A stretch of 64,000 nucleotides of DNA from Streptococcus pluranimalium (GCF_002953735.1 NZ_CP025536.1:502001-566000); one strand, 5' to 3'. Positions 9,713-19,506 are shown, counted from the first letter of the stretch. Numbers and translations are program-made. The notes: generated from the letters alone by a model not told the origin.

Positions 9713-9859
9713 GTGCGCGTTAAGATTAATTTAAAATGCAGTGAATGCGGAAGCAAGAATTATTTGACCAGTAAAAATAAGGTTACTCATCCAGACAAAA
9801 TACAAGTTCCTAAATATTGTCCTAAGGAACGTAAAGTAACCTTACACCTTGAATCTTAA
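9713..9859 (+). CDS. rpmG: 50S ribosomal protein L33
   Basis: A 48-residue GTG-initiated gene that begins directly after the pmrA-like stop codon, with AAGGAAA in the preceding gene as its ribosome site. The product [18 protein letters not shown]... ends KVTLHLES and is clearly L33. It has the first Cys pair (CSEC) but only one Cys in the second position (YCPKE), so it is a degenerate zinc-type L33. The streptococcal genome usually carries more than one rpmG. Confidence 0.9.
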   Translation: MRVKINLKCSECGSKNYLTSKNKVTHPDKIQVPKYCPKERKVTLHLES

Positions 9860-9903
9860 GGGAATATATGGTACTATTTTAAGGACAGTATTGGAGGAAA
9901 AAG

Positions 9904-10140
9904 ATGTATAATTTGCTATTAACAGCACTCTTGGTGATTTCGGTTGTATTAGTGATTGCAATTTTTATGCAACCACAAAAAAATCCAGGCAGCAATGTAT
10001 TTGATAGTGGTGGGTCTGAAGCCCTTTTTGAACGTTCTAAAGCGCGTGGCTTTGAAGCTTTTATGCAACGTTTCACAGGGATTCTCGTCTTCTTTTGGCT
10101 ATTAATCGCATTTTTACTGGTAGTATTATCAAGTCGTTAA
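9904..10140 (+). CDS. secG: Preprotein translocase subunit SecG
   Basis: 78 residues with two hydrophobic helices (about 4-22 and 54-77) joined by a Gly/Ser-rich loop, the standard SecG topology. It is an accessory subunit of the SecYEG channel. TGGAGGAAAAAG precedes the ATG. Position between rpmG and rnr is conserved in streptococci. Confidence 0.93.
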   Translation: MYNLLLTALLVISVVLVIAIFMQPQKNPGSNVFDSGGSEALFERSKARGFEAFMQRFTGILVFFWLLIAFLLVVLSSR

Positions 10141-10220
10141 GACAATAGTGGGCCGTGGCAAGATGTCAGGCCCTTTTTAAATCGTTCCTAGAGGAACATG
10201 TAAAGTGGAACAAGGAAACT

Positions 10221-12584
10221 ATGAAAGAACAGATTTTAAATTATTTAAAGGAGCATGGGAAGTCAAATATTAATGACTTAGCAGCTAGCTTGGATATGGC
10301 TGGTGCTAAAAAATTCCCTCTCTTGATTAAAGAAATTTCCAAAATGGAAAGTAAGCGAGAGCTTCGTTTTAATGATGACGGTATGTTGTCGCTGCGTAAA
10401 CCACAAGAAAAGAAAGAGCAAATCACTATCCAAGGAGTTTTTCGTGCTAACAAGGCAGGTTTTGGCTTTCTTTTTGTCGATGACAATGAAGAGGACATGT
10501 TTATTGGCCGTAATGATGTAGGGCATGCTATTGATGGTGACACAGTTGAAGTGGTCATCAAAAAACCAGCTGATCGTCTCAAAGGAACAGCGGCAGAAGC
10601 GCGTGTGGTTAGGATTGTTGACCATGCCTTAAAAACAGTTGTTGGTAAATTTATTTTGGATGATGAAAAGCCAAAATACGCTGGTTATATCAAATCCAAA
10701 AACCAAAAAATTCAACAAAAAATCTATATTAAAAAAGAACCGGTTGTCCTAGATGGTACTGAAATTATCAAGGTCGATATTGATAAGTATCCCGTTCGAG
10801 GGCATGATTATTTTGTTGGTCATGTCCGTGATATTGTTGGTCATCAGGGTGATGTTGGGATTGATGTTCTTGAAGTCTTGGAATCTATGGATATCGTCTC
10901 AGAATTTCCAGAAGATGTTCTGGCAGAAGCTAATGCAGTACCAGAAGCGCCAACTGCTAAGGACTTAATCGAGCGTGTGGACCTTCGTAAGGAAATCACT
11001 TTTACGATTGACGGAGCTGATGCTAAGGACTTGGATGATGCGGTTCATATCAAACGTTTGGACAATGGTAACTTTGAGCTTGGTGTACACATCGCAGATG
11101 TTTCTTACTATGTGACAGAAGGATCTGCTCTTAACCGCGAAGCTGTTGCGCGTGGTACTTCAGTTTATGTCACTGATCGTGTGGTGCCAATGTTGCCAGA
11201 GCGCCTGTCTAATGGTATTTGTTCATTGAACCCAAATGTTGACCGTTTGACCCAGTCTGCGATTATGGAAATCAATCCGAAAGGCAAAGTGGTTGATTAC
11301 CAAATCTGTCAATCAGTCATCAACACAACCTACCGTATGACTTATAGTGATGTCAACGCGATGCTTGATGGCAATCAGGAGCTTCTGGACAAGTACGAGG
11401 CTATTGTGGATTCAGTACAGGATATGGCAGCTCTTCACAAAATTTTAGAGGACATGCGTACTCGTCGTGGAGCGCTTAATTTTGATACGTCAGAAGCTAA
11501 AATCATTGTCAATGATAAAGGAATGCCTGTAGATATTGTTGTGCGTGAGCGCGGGGTTGCAGAGCGTATGATTGAGTCCTTTATGCTAGCGGCTAATGAA
11601 TGTGTTGCGGAGCATTTTTCAAAAAATGACCTGCCATTTATCTATCGTATTCACGAAGAGCCTAAGGTTGAAAAATTACAGAAATTTATTGATTATGCTA
11701 GTGTTTTTGGAGTACAAATCCAAGGGACAGCGTCAAAAATTACCCAATCTGCCTTACAGGATTTTATGGCTAAGATAGAAGGGCAACCTGGTTCAGAAGT
11801 CCTTAGCATGATGTTGTTGCGTTCTATGCAGCAGGCACGCTATTCAGAACATAATCACGGTCATTACGGTTTGGCTGCTGAGTACTATACTCACTTTACC
11901 AGTCCTATCCGCCGTTACCCTGACCTTTTGGTACATCGCATGATTCGCGAGTACTCTAAGGGTGCCACAGCTGAAAAGCAAGACCATTTCGCAACTGTGG
12001 TTCCAGAATTGGCCTCCTCATCCTCACAATTGGAACGTCGCGCCATTGATGCCGAGCGCGTGGTAGAAGCCATGAAGAAGGCTGAGTATATGGAAGAGCA
12101 TGTGGGCGAAGAGTTCGATGGTGTGGTAGCTTCTGTGGTCAAATTCGGCCTCTTTGTAGAGTTGCCAAATACCATTGAAGGGTTGATACATGTAACCACT
12201 CTACCTGAGTTTTATAACTACAACGAGCGTACCATGTCCCTTCAAGGGGAAAAATCAGGTAAAGTATTTAAGGTTGGTCAACCAATCCGTATCAAGCTAA
12301 CGCGGGCGGATAAGGAAACGGGTGATATTGACTTTGAATACTTGCCAAGTGATTATGATGTGATTGAAAAGGTTGCTAAATCAGACCGAAAAGAGCGAGG
12401 AAGAGGTCGCCGTTCAGATAAGGAACGTGGTAAATCAGATGATAAGTCAGGTAAAGGTTCTTACCGTGGTGATAAATCCAAATCTGGTAACAAGCGCAGT
12501 CAATCTAACAAAGGGAAAAAAGACAAGCAACCTTTTTATAAGAGAGCGGCTAAAAAGTCGCAAGGATCTAAAAAAAGTAAATAG
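10221..12584 (+). CDS. rnr: Ribonuclease R
   Basis: 787 residues from ATG 10221, which has AAGGAAA upstream; an in-frame ATG at 10155 would overlap nothing conserved. It is a 3'-5' exoribonuclease that degrades structured RNA and acts with tmRNA-SmpB. Order: N-terminal helix-turn-helix, cold-shock domains, RNB catalytic domain with the DAKDLDDAVHI acidic motif (about residues 270-280), S1 domain (GVVASVVKFGLFVEL), then a Lys/Arg/Ser-rich tail of about 75 residues. The downstream smpB is only 9 nt away, which fits their shared role in ribosome rescue. Confidence 0.96.
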   Translation: MKEQILNYLKEHGKSNINDLAASLDMAGAKKFPLLIKEISKMESKRELRFNDDGMLSLRKPQEKKEQITIQGVFRANKAGFGFLFVDDNEEDMFIGRNDVGHAIDGDTVEVVIKKPADRLKGTAAEARVVRIVDHALKTVVGKFILDDEKPKYAGYIKSKNQKIQQKIYIKKEPVVLDGTEIIKVDIDKYPVRGHDYFVGHVRDIVGHQGDVGIDVLEVLESMDIVSEFPEDVLAEANAVPEAPTAKDLIERVDLRKEITFTIDGADAKDLDDAVHIKRLDNGNFELGVHIADVSYYVTEGSALNREAVARGTSVYVTDRVVPMLPERLSNGICSLNPNVDRLTQSAIMEINPKGKVVDYQICQSVINTTYRMTYSDVNAMLDGNQELLDKYEAIVDSVQDMAALHKILEDMRTRRGALNFDTSEAKIIVNDKGMPVDIVVRERGVAERMIESFMLAANECVAEHFSKNDLPFIYRIHEEPKVEKLQKFIDYASVFGVQIQGTASKITQSALQDFMAKIEGQPGSEVLSMMLLRSMQQARYSEHNHGHYGLAAEYYTHFTSPIRRYPDLLVHRMIREYSKGATAEKQDHFATVVPELASSSSQLERRAIDAERVVEAMKKAEYMEEHVGEEFDGVVASVVKFGLFVELPNTIEGLIHVTTLPEFYNYNERTMSLQGEKSGKVFKVGQPIRIKLTRADKETGDIDFEYLPSDYDVIEKVAKSDRKERGRGRRSDKERGKSDDKSGKGSYRGDKSKSGNKRSQSNKGKKDKQPFYKRAAKKSQGSKKSK

Positions 12585-12593
12585 GAGGATTCC

Positions 12594-13064
12594 ATGCCAA
12601 AAGGTACAGACTCCAATGTCTTAGCACAAAATAAGAAGGCGAGACACGATTACACCATCGTTGATACAGTCGAAGCAGGTATTGTTTTGACAGGAACAGA
12701 GATCAAATCGGTCCGTGCTGCTAGGATTCAACTCAAAGATGGCTTTGCCCAAATCAAAAATGGTGAAGCATGGCTAGTAAATGTCCATATTGCTCCTTTT
12801 GAGCAGGGAAATATCTGGAATCAAGATCCAGAACGGACCCGTAAACTTTTGCTCAAAAAGCGTGAAATCGACCGCCTTGCAAATGAGTTAAAAGGAAGTG
12901 GGATGACCTTAGTTCCCCTTAAAGTTTATCTCAAAAATGGCTTTGCTAAAGTTCTTATTGGCCTTGCCAAAGGAAAACACGACTATGACAAGCGTGAAAG
13001 CATCAAGCGCCGTGAGCAAGATCGTGACATCAAACGTGTCATGAAAAGTATGAATCAGAGGTAA
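12594..13064 (+). CDS. smpB: SsrA-binding protein SmpB
   Basis: 156 residues. SmpB binds tmRNA and brings it to stalled ribosomes. The family landmarks are [32 protein letters not shown] and the basic C-terminal tail. AGGAGG is placed optimally before the ATG. Confidence 0.97.
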   Translation: MPKGTDSNVLAQNKKARHDYTIVDTVEAGIVLTGTEIKSVRAARIQLKDGFAQIKNGEAWLVNVHIAPFEQGNIWNQDPERTRKLLLKKREIDRLANELKGSGMTLVPLKVYLKNGFAKVLIGLAKGKHDYDKRESIKRREQDRDIKRVMKSMNQR

Positions 13065-13103
13065 TGAAGCCTTTACTTTCTTTTTTTAAGAAGAGGTCGT
13101 TTT

Positions 13104-13718
13104 ATGAAAGATAATATTGATAAAGCTTGGAACTATTTTCTAAAAGATAACTTACAGGCCGCTTGGGATTTAGTATCGGATGATTTTCAGTTGGAGACTT
13201 GTAGTGATTTTTCACTCTTAAATCTCATGCTTTATCTCAATTTGGCTGAAAATCCACAGGAATCCTTAGCCATCTGTCAGAGATACATTACTTTGGCTAA
13301 AAGTCAGAAGGATTTGGAAAATGAGCATATTGGCCTACATCAGCTAGCTATGGTTTATCGGGAATTGGGTCAATATGAATTAGCCTTAGCAAAAATTGAA
13401 GCTGAGCATGCCATTATTGTTGCTTATTTCCCAGAAGACCAACTAAAACTATCTGTTAACAACTATGAACAAGGTTTTCTAAGATTTAAACTTAAGCGAT
13501 ATGATGATGCTATTGGTTACTTAAAGATGAGCTTAGAGCAAGCTCAAAAGACAGATGATGTGATTGCCCAAGCCTGTGCTTATAGAGGATTAGGTGAGAC
13601 ATATCTCGCAATGAAAGACAATGATCTAGCAAAAATCCATTTGACAAAGGCATTGGCTCTCTTTATTGAAGCAGGAGATGACCTTGGTGCAGAAGAGGTG
13701 AAGCTGCTCTTACAATAA
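13104..13718 (+). CDS. Tetratricopeptide-repeat protein
   Basis: 204 residues, all helical, with TPR-like units around residues 70-100, 113-145 and 152-188 (for example AYRGLGETYLAMKDNDLAKI). No catalytic motif or signal peptide is seen, so it is probably a cytoplasmic protein-interaction module. It starts 39 nt after smpB with AAGAGG upstream and ends before a strong terminator, so it is likely the last gene of the rnr-smpB unit. The specific role is unknown. Confidence 0.75.
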   Translation: MKDNIDKAWNYFLKDNLQAAWDLVSDDFQLETCSDFSLLNLMLYLNLAENPQESLAICQRYITLAKSQKDLENEHIGLHQLAMVYRELGQYELALAKIEAEHAIIVAYFPEDQLKLSVNNYEQGFLRFKLKRYDDAIGYLKMSLEQAQKTDDVIAQACAYRGLGETYLAMKDNDLAKIHLTKALALFIEAGDDLGAEEVKLLLQ

Positions 13719-13729
13719 TAATACATAAC

Positions 13730-13772
13730 AAAACCACCTTGGAATCTTTTTAAGGATTCTAGAGTGGTTTTT
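13730..13772 (+). terminator. Intrinsic terminator after the TPR gene
   Basis: AAAACCAC...GTGGTTTT with inner GAATC/GATTC pairing and a following T-run. Confidence 0.85.
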
Positions 13773-13913
13773 AATATGTTTCTGTCGTTAAGGAAGAAGT
13801 TTTCTTTTAGTATAGGTGTTACAGTAGTATCTTTTTATATGATAGAACATTTAAAAAACTTGACTTGGTATGTAAATTTGGGTATAAAATAGTGAAGAAG
13901 TGAGGTGGTTGTT

Positions 13914-14885
13914 ATGAAAGCAACAATGAAAGAAGTTGCAGAATTGGCAGGTGTTGGTCTTGGTACTGTCTCTCGTGTAGTCAACGGAGTGAAAGTGAAG
14001 GATTCAACGTTAAAAAAAGTTGAAGATGCAATAAGAGAGTTAAACTATCAACCTGATGAATATGCAAGAGGATTAAAAACGAATAGAAGCCATATTATTG
14101 CCTTAATTATTCCGACGATATGGCATCCTTTTTTTTCTGAATTTGCTTATCATGTTGAGAAAGATTTAGCCAAACGAGGTCAGAAGTTGTTTATATGCAA
14201 TGCTGAGGAAGATGGACAAAAAGAATTTGAATATCTGCAAATGTTGGAAAAAAATAAAGTTGATGGCATTATAGGAATTACCTATTCTGATATTGATCAG
14301 TATGTCTCATCCAATTTACCATTTGTGAGTATTGACCGACATTTCTCAGAAAGAATCCCTTATGTAACATCTGACAACTATGGAGGTGGAAAATTAGCAG
14401 CTGAAGTGTTGATAGAAAAAGGGGCTACTCAATTTGCTTTTATTGGAGGAACGAATCAGTTTGAGAATGAAACAGAACTTAGAAAAGTAGGGTTTTCGGA
14501 GACACTTCAAAAAAAAGGTCTAGTAGTCAAAAAATTAGATATGTTGGAACCTATTGATAATCTACATGAAAAAATTGAAAAATTTTTAGTAGATAATCCA
14601 GATATAGATGGAATTTTTACAGTTAATGATTTTATGGCTTTAAATGTTATAAAAGTAAGTGAAAAATTAAATCGATTTGCTCCTGCTGATTATCAAATTA
14701 TAGGTTTTGATGGTTTGAAATCTGCAGTGGATCAAGAATACTATGTTTCAACAGTTGCACAACCAATTGAATTGATGGCTAAAGAAGCGGTTCAATTACT
14801 AGTAAATGTAATCGAAAAGAAAACAGGAGAAACGAGAATTGTGCTTCCTGTTCAATTTGAAGATGGCGGCACAACAAAAGTTTAA
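13914..14885 (+). CDS. LacI-family transcriptional regulator of the adjacent sugar operon
   Basis: 323 residues. The N-terminal helix-turn-helix (MKEVAELAGVGLGTVSRVVN) is followed by a hinge and a periplasmic-binding-protein-like sensor domain (IIALIIPTIWHPFFSEFAYH onward). I chose ATG 13914, since the GTG at 13905 lies inside the GAGGTGG ribosome site. It sits directly upstream of a sugar ABC transporter and GH32 gene whose promoter carries two AAACGTTT palindromes, so it is the likely repressor. The arrangement resembles the pneumococcal sus (sucrose) locus. Confidence 0.88.
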   Translation: MKATMKEVAELAGVGLGTVSRVVNGVKVKDSTLKKVEDAIRELNYQPDEYARGLKTNRSHIIALIIPTIWHPFFSEFAYHVEKDLAKRGQKLFICNAEEDGQKEFEYLQMLEKNKVDGIIGITYSDIDQYVSSNLPFVSIDRHFSERIPYVTSDNYGGGKLAAEVLIEKGATQFAFIGGTNQFENETELRKVGFSETLQKKGLVVKKLDMLEPIDNLHEKIEKFLVDNPDIDGIFTVNDFMALNVIKVSEKLNRFAPADYQIIGFDGLKSAVDQEYYVSTVAQPIELMAKEAVQLLVNVIEKKTGETRIVLPVQFEDGGTTKV

Positions 14886-14903
14886 ATATTTTTTCAAAAT
14901 GTC

Positions 14904-14932
14904 TTGACAAGCATTATGGAATCGGTTACAAT
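14904..14932 (+). promoter_or_regulatory. Sigma-A promoter of the sugar uptake operon
   Basis: TTGACA (14904-14909), a 17-nt spacer and TACAAT (14927-14932) are close to consensus. The predicted transcription start is near 14939, just upstream of the first operator. Confidence 0.85.
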
Positions 14933-14946
14933 TTAGTCAATAAATC

Positions 14947-14958
14947 GGAAACGTTTCC
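14947..14958 (+). promoter_or_regulatory. LacI-type operator 1
   Basis: Perfect 12-bp palindrome GGAAACGTTTCC with the central CG typical of LacI-family operators. It is located just downstream of the predicted transcription start. Confidence 0.8.
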
Positions 14959-14999
14959 AAAAAAATTAGGTTTCGACCTTAATTTTTTTAAATAACATT

Positions 15000-15011
15000 T
15001 GAAACGTTTCC
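15000..15011 (+). promoter_or_regulatory. LacI-type operator 2
   Basis: TGAAACGTTTCC, core GAAACGTTTC perfectly palindromic. Its centre is 53 bp from that of operator 1, about five helical turns, which would favour cooperative binding or looping. Confidence 0.75.
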
Positions 15012-15030
15012 GAAAAGGAGGACTATTATA

Positions 15031-16329
15031 ATGGTGTTAAAAAAATCGACTGCAGTCGCAGTTCTTCTCTCTAGTTTATTACTTACTGCTTGTGGCAATG
15101 AGAAAGATAGTAAGACAAAAAATAATGGCGATGATAAGACTGTGACACTTTGGGTTCAGTATTCCAAAGAGTCAGCTGAAGGAAAAGTCATGACACAATC
15201 CATTAAAGATTTTAATGAAAGTAATGACAAGGGTTATAAAGCAACTGTTGAATACATTCCAAGAAGTGGTTCCGGTGGCGGATATGAAGATAAAGTAAAT
15301 GCTGCATTAACCAACAACACACTACCAGATGTTTTAACTTTGGATGGTCCAAATACTGCTGCATATGCTAAATCAGGAATCATTGCTCCAATTGATGATT
15401 ACATTACAAAAAAAGACGATTTACTTCCAAGTATTATTGATGAAGGGACGTACGATAATAAGCTATATTCATTAGGCTATTCTGAATCTAGTGTTGGTAT
15501 TTACTACAATAAGAAAATGTTAGCAGATGCAGGTGTGGATATCAATAGCCTTCCAACGGTTCAAAATCCATGGACTTATGATCAATATAATGAGTTATTT
15601 GAAACTTTATCAAAACATTATAAAAAACCTGCAATTGATGTTGGCTTTGATGATCATTCAGAATGGCTAATGTACGCTTTCACACCATTTGTTTGGTCGT
15701 CTGGAGGTGACGTTGTTAATGCAAAAGGAACCAAATCTTCTGGAAGTTTTGATAATTCAGGGTCTGTCGAGGCATTTACATTTATTCAAGGATTGATTAA
15801 AAATGATTATTCAACAATCACTCCTGAGAAAAATGGTTTCCAAAAAGGTATTTATCCATTAAAAATGTCTGGTTCATGGACTATGCAAGAAATGGATTCT
15901 CAGTATAAAGATGTTGAATATGGTGTTTTGCCATTGCCAATGTCTCCTAAAACTAAAAAGTTAGTATCTCCAACTGGAAGTTGGGCATATGGTATGAGTG
16001 CTACAACGGATAAGAAAGAAGCAGCAGGTGCCTTGATTGACTTTCTTGGTTCAGATCAAGAAGTTTACGATATGAGTGTTGGTAATTCGGTTTTACCTTC
16101 TCGTAAATCAACTTCTGATCGATTATCAAGTGAGGTTTCTAAACAAATGAAGGTACTATTGGATCAAAATGCTGAGACCGGTCATGCTCGTCCTGTATTG
16201 GTAAATTATCCACAAATTAGTCGAATTGTTCAAGATTCAGTAACTGAAATCACTTATGTTGATCAACATAAAGATGTTAAAGCATTCCTTGAACAAAAAG
16301 CTAAGGAAATCGATCCACTTTTGAAATAA
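15031..16329 (+). CDS. Sugar ABC transporter substrate-binding lipoprotein
   Basis: 432 residues. A Lys-containing signal peptide ends in the lipobox LLTAC (Cys21), so the mature protein is lipid-anchored outside the membrane. The body is a family 1 (MalE-like) solute-binding protein with PDVLTLDGPNTAAYAKSG and YNKKMLADAGVD segments. AAAGGAGG precedes the ATG. It is followed by two permeases and a GH32 hydrolase, so sucrose or a fructo-oligosaccharide is the likely ligand. No ATPase gene is present; such transporters often use a shared MsmK-type ATPase encoded elsewhere. Confidence 0.9.
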   Translation: MVLKKSTAVAVLLSSLLLTACGNEKDSKTKNNGDDKTVTLWVQYSKESAEGKVMTQSIKDFNESNDKGYKATVEYIPRSGSGGGYEDKVNAALTNNTLPDVLTLDGPNTAAYAKSGIIAPIDDYITKKDDLLPSIIDEGTYDNKLYSLGYSESSVGIYYNKKMLADAGVDINSLPTVQNPWTYDQYNELFETLSKHYKKPAIDVGFDDHSEWLMYAFTPFVWSSGGDVVNAKGTKSSGSFDNSGSVEAFTFIQGLIKNDYSTITPEKNGFQKGIYPLKMSGSWTMQEMDSQYKDVEYGVLPLPMSPKTKKLVSPTGSWAYGMSATTDKKEAAGALIDFLGSDQEVYDMSVGNSVLPSRKSTSDRLSSEVSKQMKVLLDQNAETGHARPVLVNYPQISRIVQDSVTEITYVDQHKDVKAFLEQKAKEIDPLLK

Positions 16330-16397
16330 AATGAGACGTATGGGGTGTTTAAGTAGTCATTTAAACAGCCCATATTATTTAAAAAGGAGTAAGTAAA

Positions 16398-17278
16398 ATG
16401 AATGCTAAAGCAAAAGAGTCTATAATGGGATATTTATTCTTATCTCCTGCAATGATTATTTTGGGACTGTTTCTTTTTTTACCAACATTATTATCTATTT
16501 ATTATGCTTTTACGAATTATTATCTCTTAACACCTGATGCGACTACTTTCATTGGATTAGCTAATTTCAAAAAACTATTTAGTGATCCTTTATTTATGAC
16601 GAGTTTAAAAACATCGGTCAATTTGTTATTTTTATTATTCCTCTTCAATTAGGTTTGGCTTTAAGTTTAGCTTTATTAGTGAATAATAAACGAAAATCAA
16701 CAATTTTCTTTAAAATTGCCTTTTTTGCACCAGTTGTAATGTCTTTAGTTGTTGTATCTGTTCTATGGTTGGTCTTGCTAAATCCCTCAAGTGGTTTAAT
16801 AAATTCAATGTTGGGTATCTTGGGTATTAACCCACAACCATTCTTAACAAGCCCTAAACAAGCTATGTATGTCATTATTGTGGTATCAGCTTGGCAAGGT
16901 GCAGGTTATCAAATGCTGATTTTTCTTGCAGGTCTCCAAAATATCCCATCATCACTTTATGAAGCAGCAAGCATTGATGGGGCAAGCAAATGGAAACAAT
17001 TTTTGAATATTACTTTACCAATGTTAAAACCGACCTCAATTCTAATTTTGACGACAACGCTTATTGATGCTTTCAAATTAGTTATTCAACCAATGGTTAT
17101 GACACAAGGTGGCCCACTTAATTCTACATTGACACCAGTTTATTACATTTATCGAACTGGTTTTACTGATCGTTCCGTTGGCTATGCTAGCTCAATTACA
17201 GTTGTTTTCGGAGCTATCATTATTATATTCACCTTACTTCAAAGAAAAATGACAGGAGATGAAGGGTATTATGAATAA
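16398..17278 (+). pseudogene. Sugar ABC transporter permease 1, interrupted by a frameshift
   Basis: The first 84 codons (16398-16652) encode the N-terminus and first helix of a MalF/UgpA-type permease. The rest (from about 16655) continues one frame back to 17278 and contains the EAA loop (EAASIDGASKWKQFLNITLP). The break lies in the T-rich run at about 16620-16634. Inserting one T there would restore ...NFVIFIIPLQLGLAL. Alternatively, the zero frame contains the slippery heptamer A-TTT-TTA (16628-16634), at which a -1 slip would also join the frames. Mutation, sequencing error and frameshifting cannot be separated from sequence alone. Confidence 0.85.
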
Positions 17279-18113
17279 AAAAGTTAATAAGTCATTGTAC
17301 TTTATTTTAACCTTGCTATTGGCAATGCTATTTATTTTTCCTTTGGTGTGGATGGTTGCATCCTCTATGAAAACAGAACAGGCTGTCTTTCAAGATTTAG
17401 GAACATGGAAATCATTTTTACCCTCTTTGAATCCAAGTGACTGGTTTAAGCCATATCAAGAGGTTTCAACAAGATTTAATCTTTTCCAATACATTGGAAA
17501 TAGTATTTTTTACGCTACTTGTGTCACAATTGGTTCCATTTTAGTCAATTCGCTGGCAGGATATGCATTTGCTAAATTCGATTTTATAGGGAAAAAGGCT
17601 CTTTTTGCTCTGATGTTAGCTTTGCTAGTCATTCCGGGTGAGACAATTATAATCACTAAATTTTCAATAGTACAGCGCTTAGGGATATTAAATACTCGAT
17701 TAGCGGTTATTTTACCGGCGCTATCAGCTCCCTTATTCATCTATATGTTTAGACAATTCTTTAAAGCTATCTCAAATGAAATTATTGAGGCCGCTAAAAT
17801 TGAAGGTGCTTCACATTTCCGAATTTTTTGGAATATTATGTTGCCTCTTTCTAAACCGGCAATTGCCACAGTAGGAACGCTTTCGTTTATTGGAAGTTGG
17901 AATGATTATATTTGGCCATTGATGGTGTTGACGAATACAAGCGATTTTCCACTTCAAGTAGCAATTACAAATATCAATAATACACAGCCGACTTACACAA
18001 ATCAAATTATGGCAATGTTAACAATATCAACAATTCCATTAATTCTGATTTATGTTTTCTTCCAAAAATATTTAGTTCAAGGATTGGGTAGTAGTGGAAC
18101 AGGAGTAAAATAA
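17271..18113 (+). CDS. Sugar ABC transporter permease 2
   Basis: 280 residues, six membrane helices, with the MalG-type EAA motif EAAKIEGASHFRIFWNIMLP. It overlaps the end of permease 1 by 8 nt (ATGAATAA). I prefer ATG 17271 to ATG 17259, because GAAGGG is correctly spaced before 17271 and the latter abuts its own AGGAG. The gene itself is intact, but its partner permease is frameshifted. Confidence 0.88.
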   Translation: MNKKVNKSLYFILTLLLAMLFIFPLVWMVASSMKTEQAVFQDLGTWKSFLPSLNPSDWFKPYQEVSTRFNLFQYIGNSIFYATCVTIGSILVNSLAGYAFAKFDFIGKKALFALMLALLVIPGETIIITKFSIVQRLGILNTRLAVILPALSAPLFIYMFRQFFKAISNEIIEAAKIEGASHFRIFWNIMLPLSKPAIATVGTLSFIGSWNDYIWPLMVLTNTSDFPLQVAITNINNTQPTYTNQIMAMLTISTIPLILIYVFFQKYLVQGLGSSGTGVK

Positions 18114-18116
18114 CAA

Positions 18117-19487
18117 ATGACTGAAATCTATACTGTTGAACGAGCAAATCAATTTATTCAAAAAAATAAAGATGAAGTAAATCGAAAATTCAAACCAAAG
18201 CATCACTTTTCAGCTGAAATTGGTTGGATAAACGATCCGAATGGCTTTGTCTATTTTCAAGGAGAATATCATCTATTTTATCAATTTTATCCCTACGATA
18301 GTGTTTGGGGGCCAATGCATTGGGGCCATGCCAAAACAAAAGATTTTGTGAATTGGGAGCATTTACCAGTCGCACTAGCACCGGATATGCCTTATGACAA
18401 GGATGGTTGTTTTTCTGGATCAGCAATTGTCAAGGATGATGTATTATGGCTCATGTATACGGGAAATGTAGAGCAAGAGGACGGAACAATCCGTCAAATC
18501 CAGAATATGGCTTATTCTAAAGATGGTATTCATTTTGAAAAAATCGCGGAGAATCCTGTAGCTACAGGGGATATTTTGCCAGATGAACTAGTTAAGTCAG
18601 ATTTTAGAGATCCAAAAATATTTGAAAAAGAAGGTAGATATTATGCTGTTGTTGCAGCAAAACACCAGGAGGATATTGGTACTATTGTTTTATTGGGATC
18701 GGATAATTTGATTGATTGGGAATTTGAATCCATTTTTCTTAAAGGTACACCAGAACAAGGTATCATGTGGGAGTGCCCAGATTATTTTAATATCGATGGA
18801 AATGATATTTTAATGATGTCACCCATGAGAGTAAAACAGAAGCATTATGATTTTAAAAATATTAATTCTTCCGTCATTATGACTGGAAAAGTAGATTGGA
18901 ATACCAAAACTTTTACTTTACATAACATGAAGGAACTAGATCATGGCCATGATTTTTATGCTCCACAGTCCTTAGAGGACGATGAAGGAAGATGTATTGT
19001 CATAGCTTGGCTTCATACATGGGGGCGCCAACTTCCATCTCATGATTTAAAACACAAATGGGCTGGTAGTATGACTCTACCGCGGCAACTAACCTATAAA
19101 GATGGTCAGTTATTACAAACTATCCTTCCAGAAAGTTTACAAAGTCTATCTAAGATTGATGTGGATGACAATCCTATATCTTCAGGGGTTCTTGAAATTG
19201 ATATTAATGGAAATTTGTTGATGCGGTTTGGCTCATCTGATGATTACATTGATTTTGGCTTTGATAAAGAAGAAAATCTTGTATATATTGATCGTAAAGG
19301 ATTAAAAAGATTGCCAAAAGGCGATGAAACTTGGGAGATAAGTGAACGAAAAGTTCAGATCCAAGCCAAAAAATTATTGATATTATTCGATTCTAATAGC
19401 ATAGAGATTATTGTAAATAATGGTGAAGAAAGTTTATCTTCCGCATTCTATATAGATGGGGAACATTATTTGCAAAATCTTTCTTAA
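18117..19487 (+). CDS. Glycoside hydrolase family 32 (sucrose / fructan hydrolase)
   Basis: 456 residues, no signal peptide, so intracellular. The GH32 landmarks are present: WINDPNGF with the nucleophile Asp (about residue 41), RDPK (transition-state Asp) and WECPDYF with the acid/base Glu. It would hydrolyse sucrose, sucrose-phosphate or short fructans imported by the adjacent ABC system. It starts 3 nt after permease 2. The C-terminal beta-sandwich looks shorter than in secreted fructanases. Confidence 0.9.
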   Translation: MTEIYTVERANQFIQKNKDEVNRKFKPKHHFSAEIGWINDPNGFVYFQGEYHLFYQFYPYDSVWGPMHWGHAKTKDFVNWEHLPVALAPDMPYDKDGCFSGSAIVKDDVLWLMYTGNVEQEDGTIRQIQNMAYSKDGIHFEKIAENPVATGDILPDELVKSDFRDPKIFEKEGRYYAVVAAKHQEDIGTIVLLGSDNLIDWEFESIFLKGTPEQGIMWECPDYFNIDGNDILMMSPMRVKQKHYDFKNINSSVIMTGKVDWNTKTFTLHNMKELDHGHDFYAPQSLEDDEGRCIVIAWLHTWGRQLPSHDLKHKWAGSMTLPRQLTYKDGQLLQTILPESLQSLSKIDVDDNPISSGVLEIDINGNLLMRFGSSDDYIDFGFDKEENLVYIDRKGLKRLPKGDETWEISERKVQIQAKKLLILFDSNSIEIIVNNGEESLSSAFYIDGEHYLQNLS

Positions 19488-19506
19488 TAAGATGAATGAT
19501 ATTTAA

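Noticed and set aside
10241..10625. Two minus-strand frames of 113 and 115 codons over the start of rnr
   Set aside because: They lie opposite a well-conserved gene and have shadow-type composition with no ribosome site.
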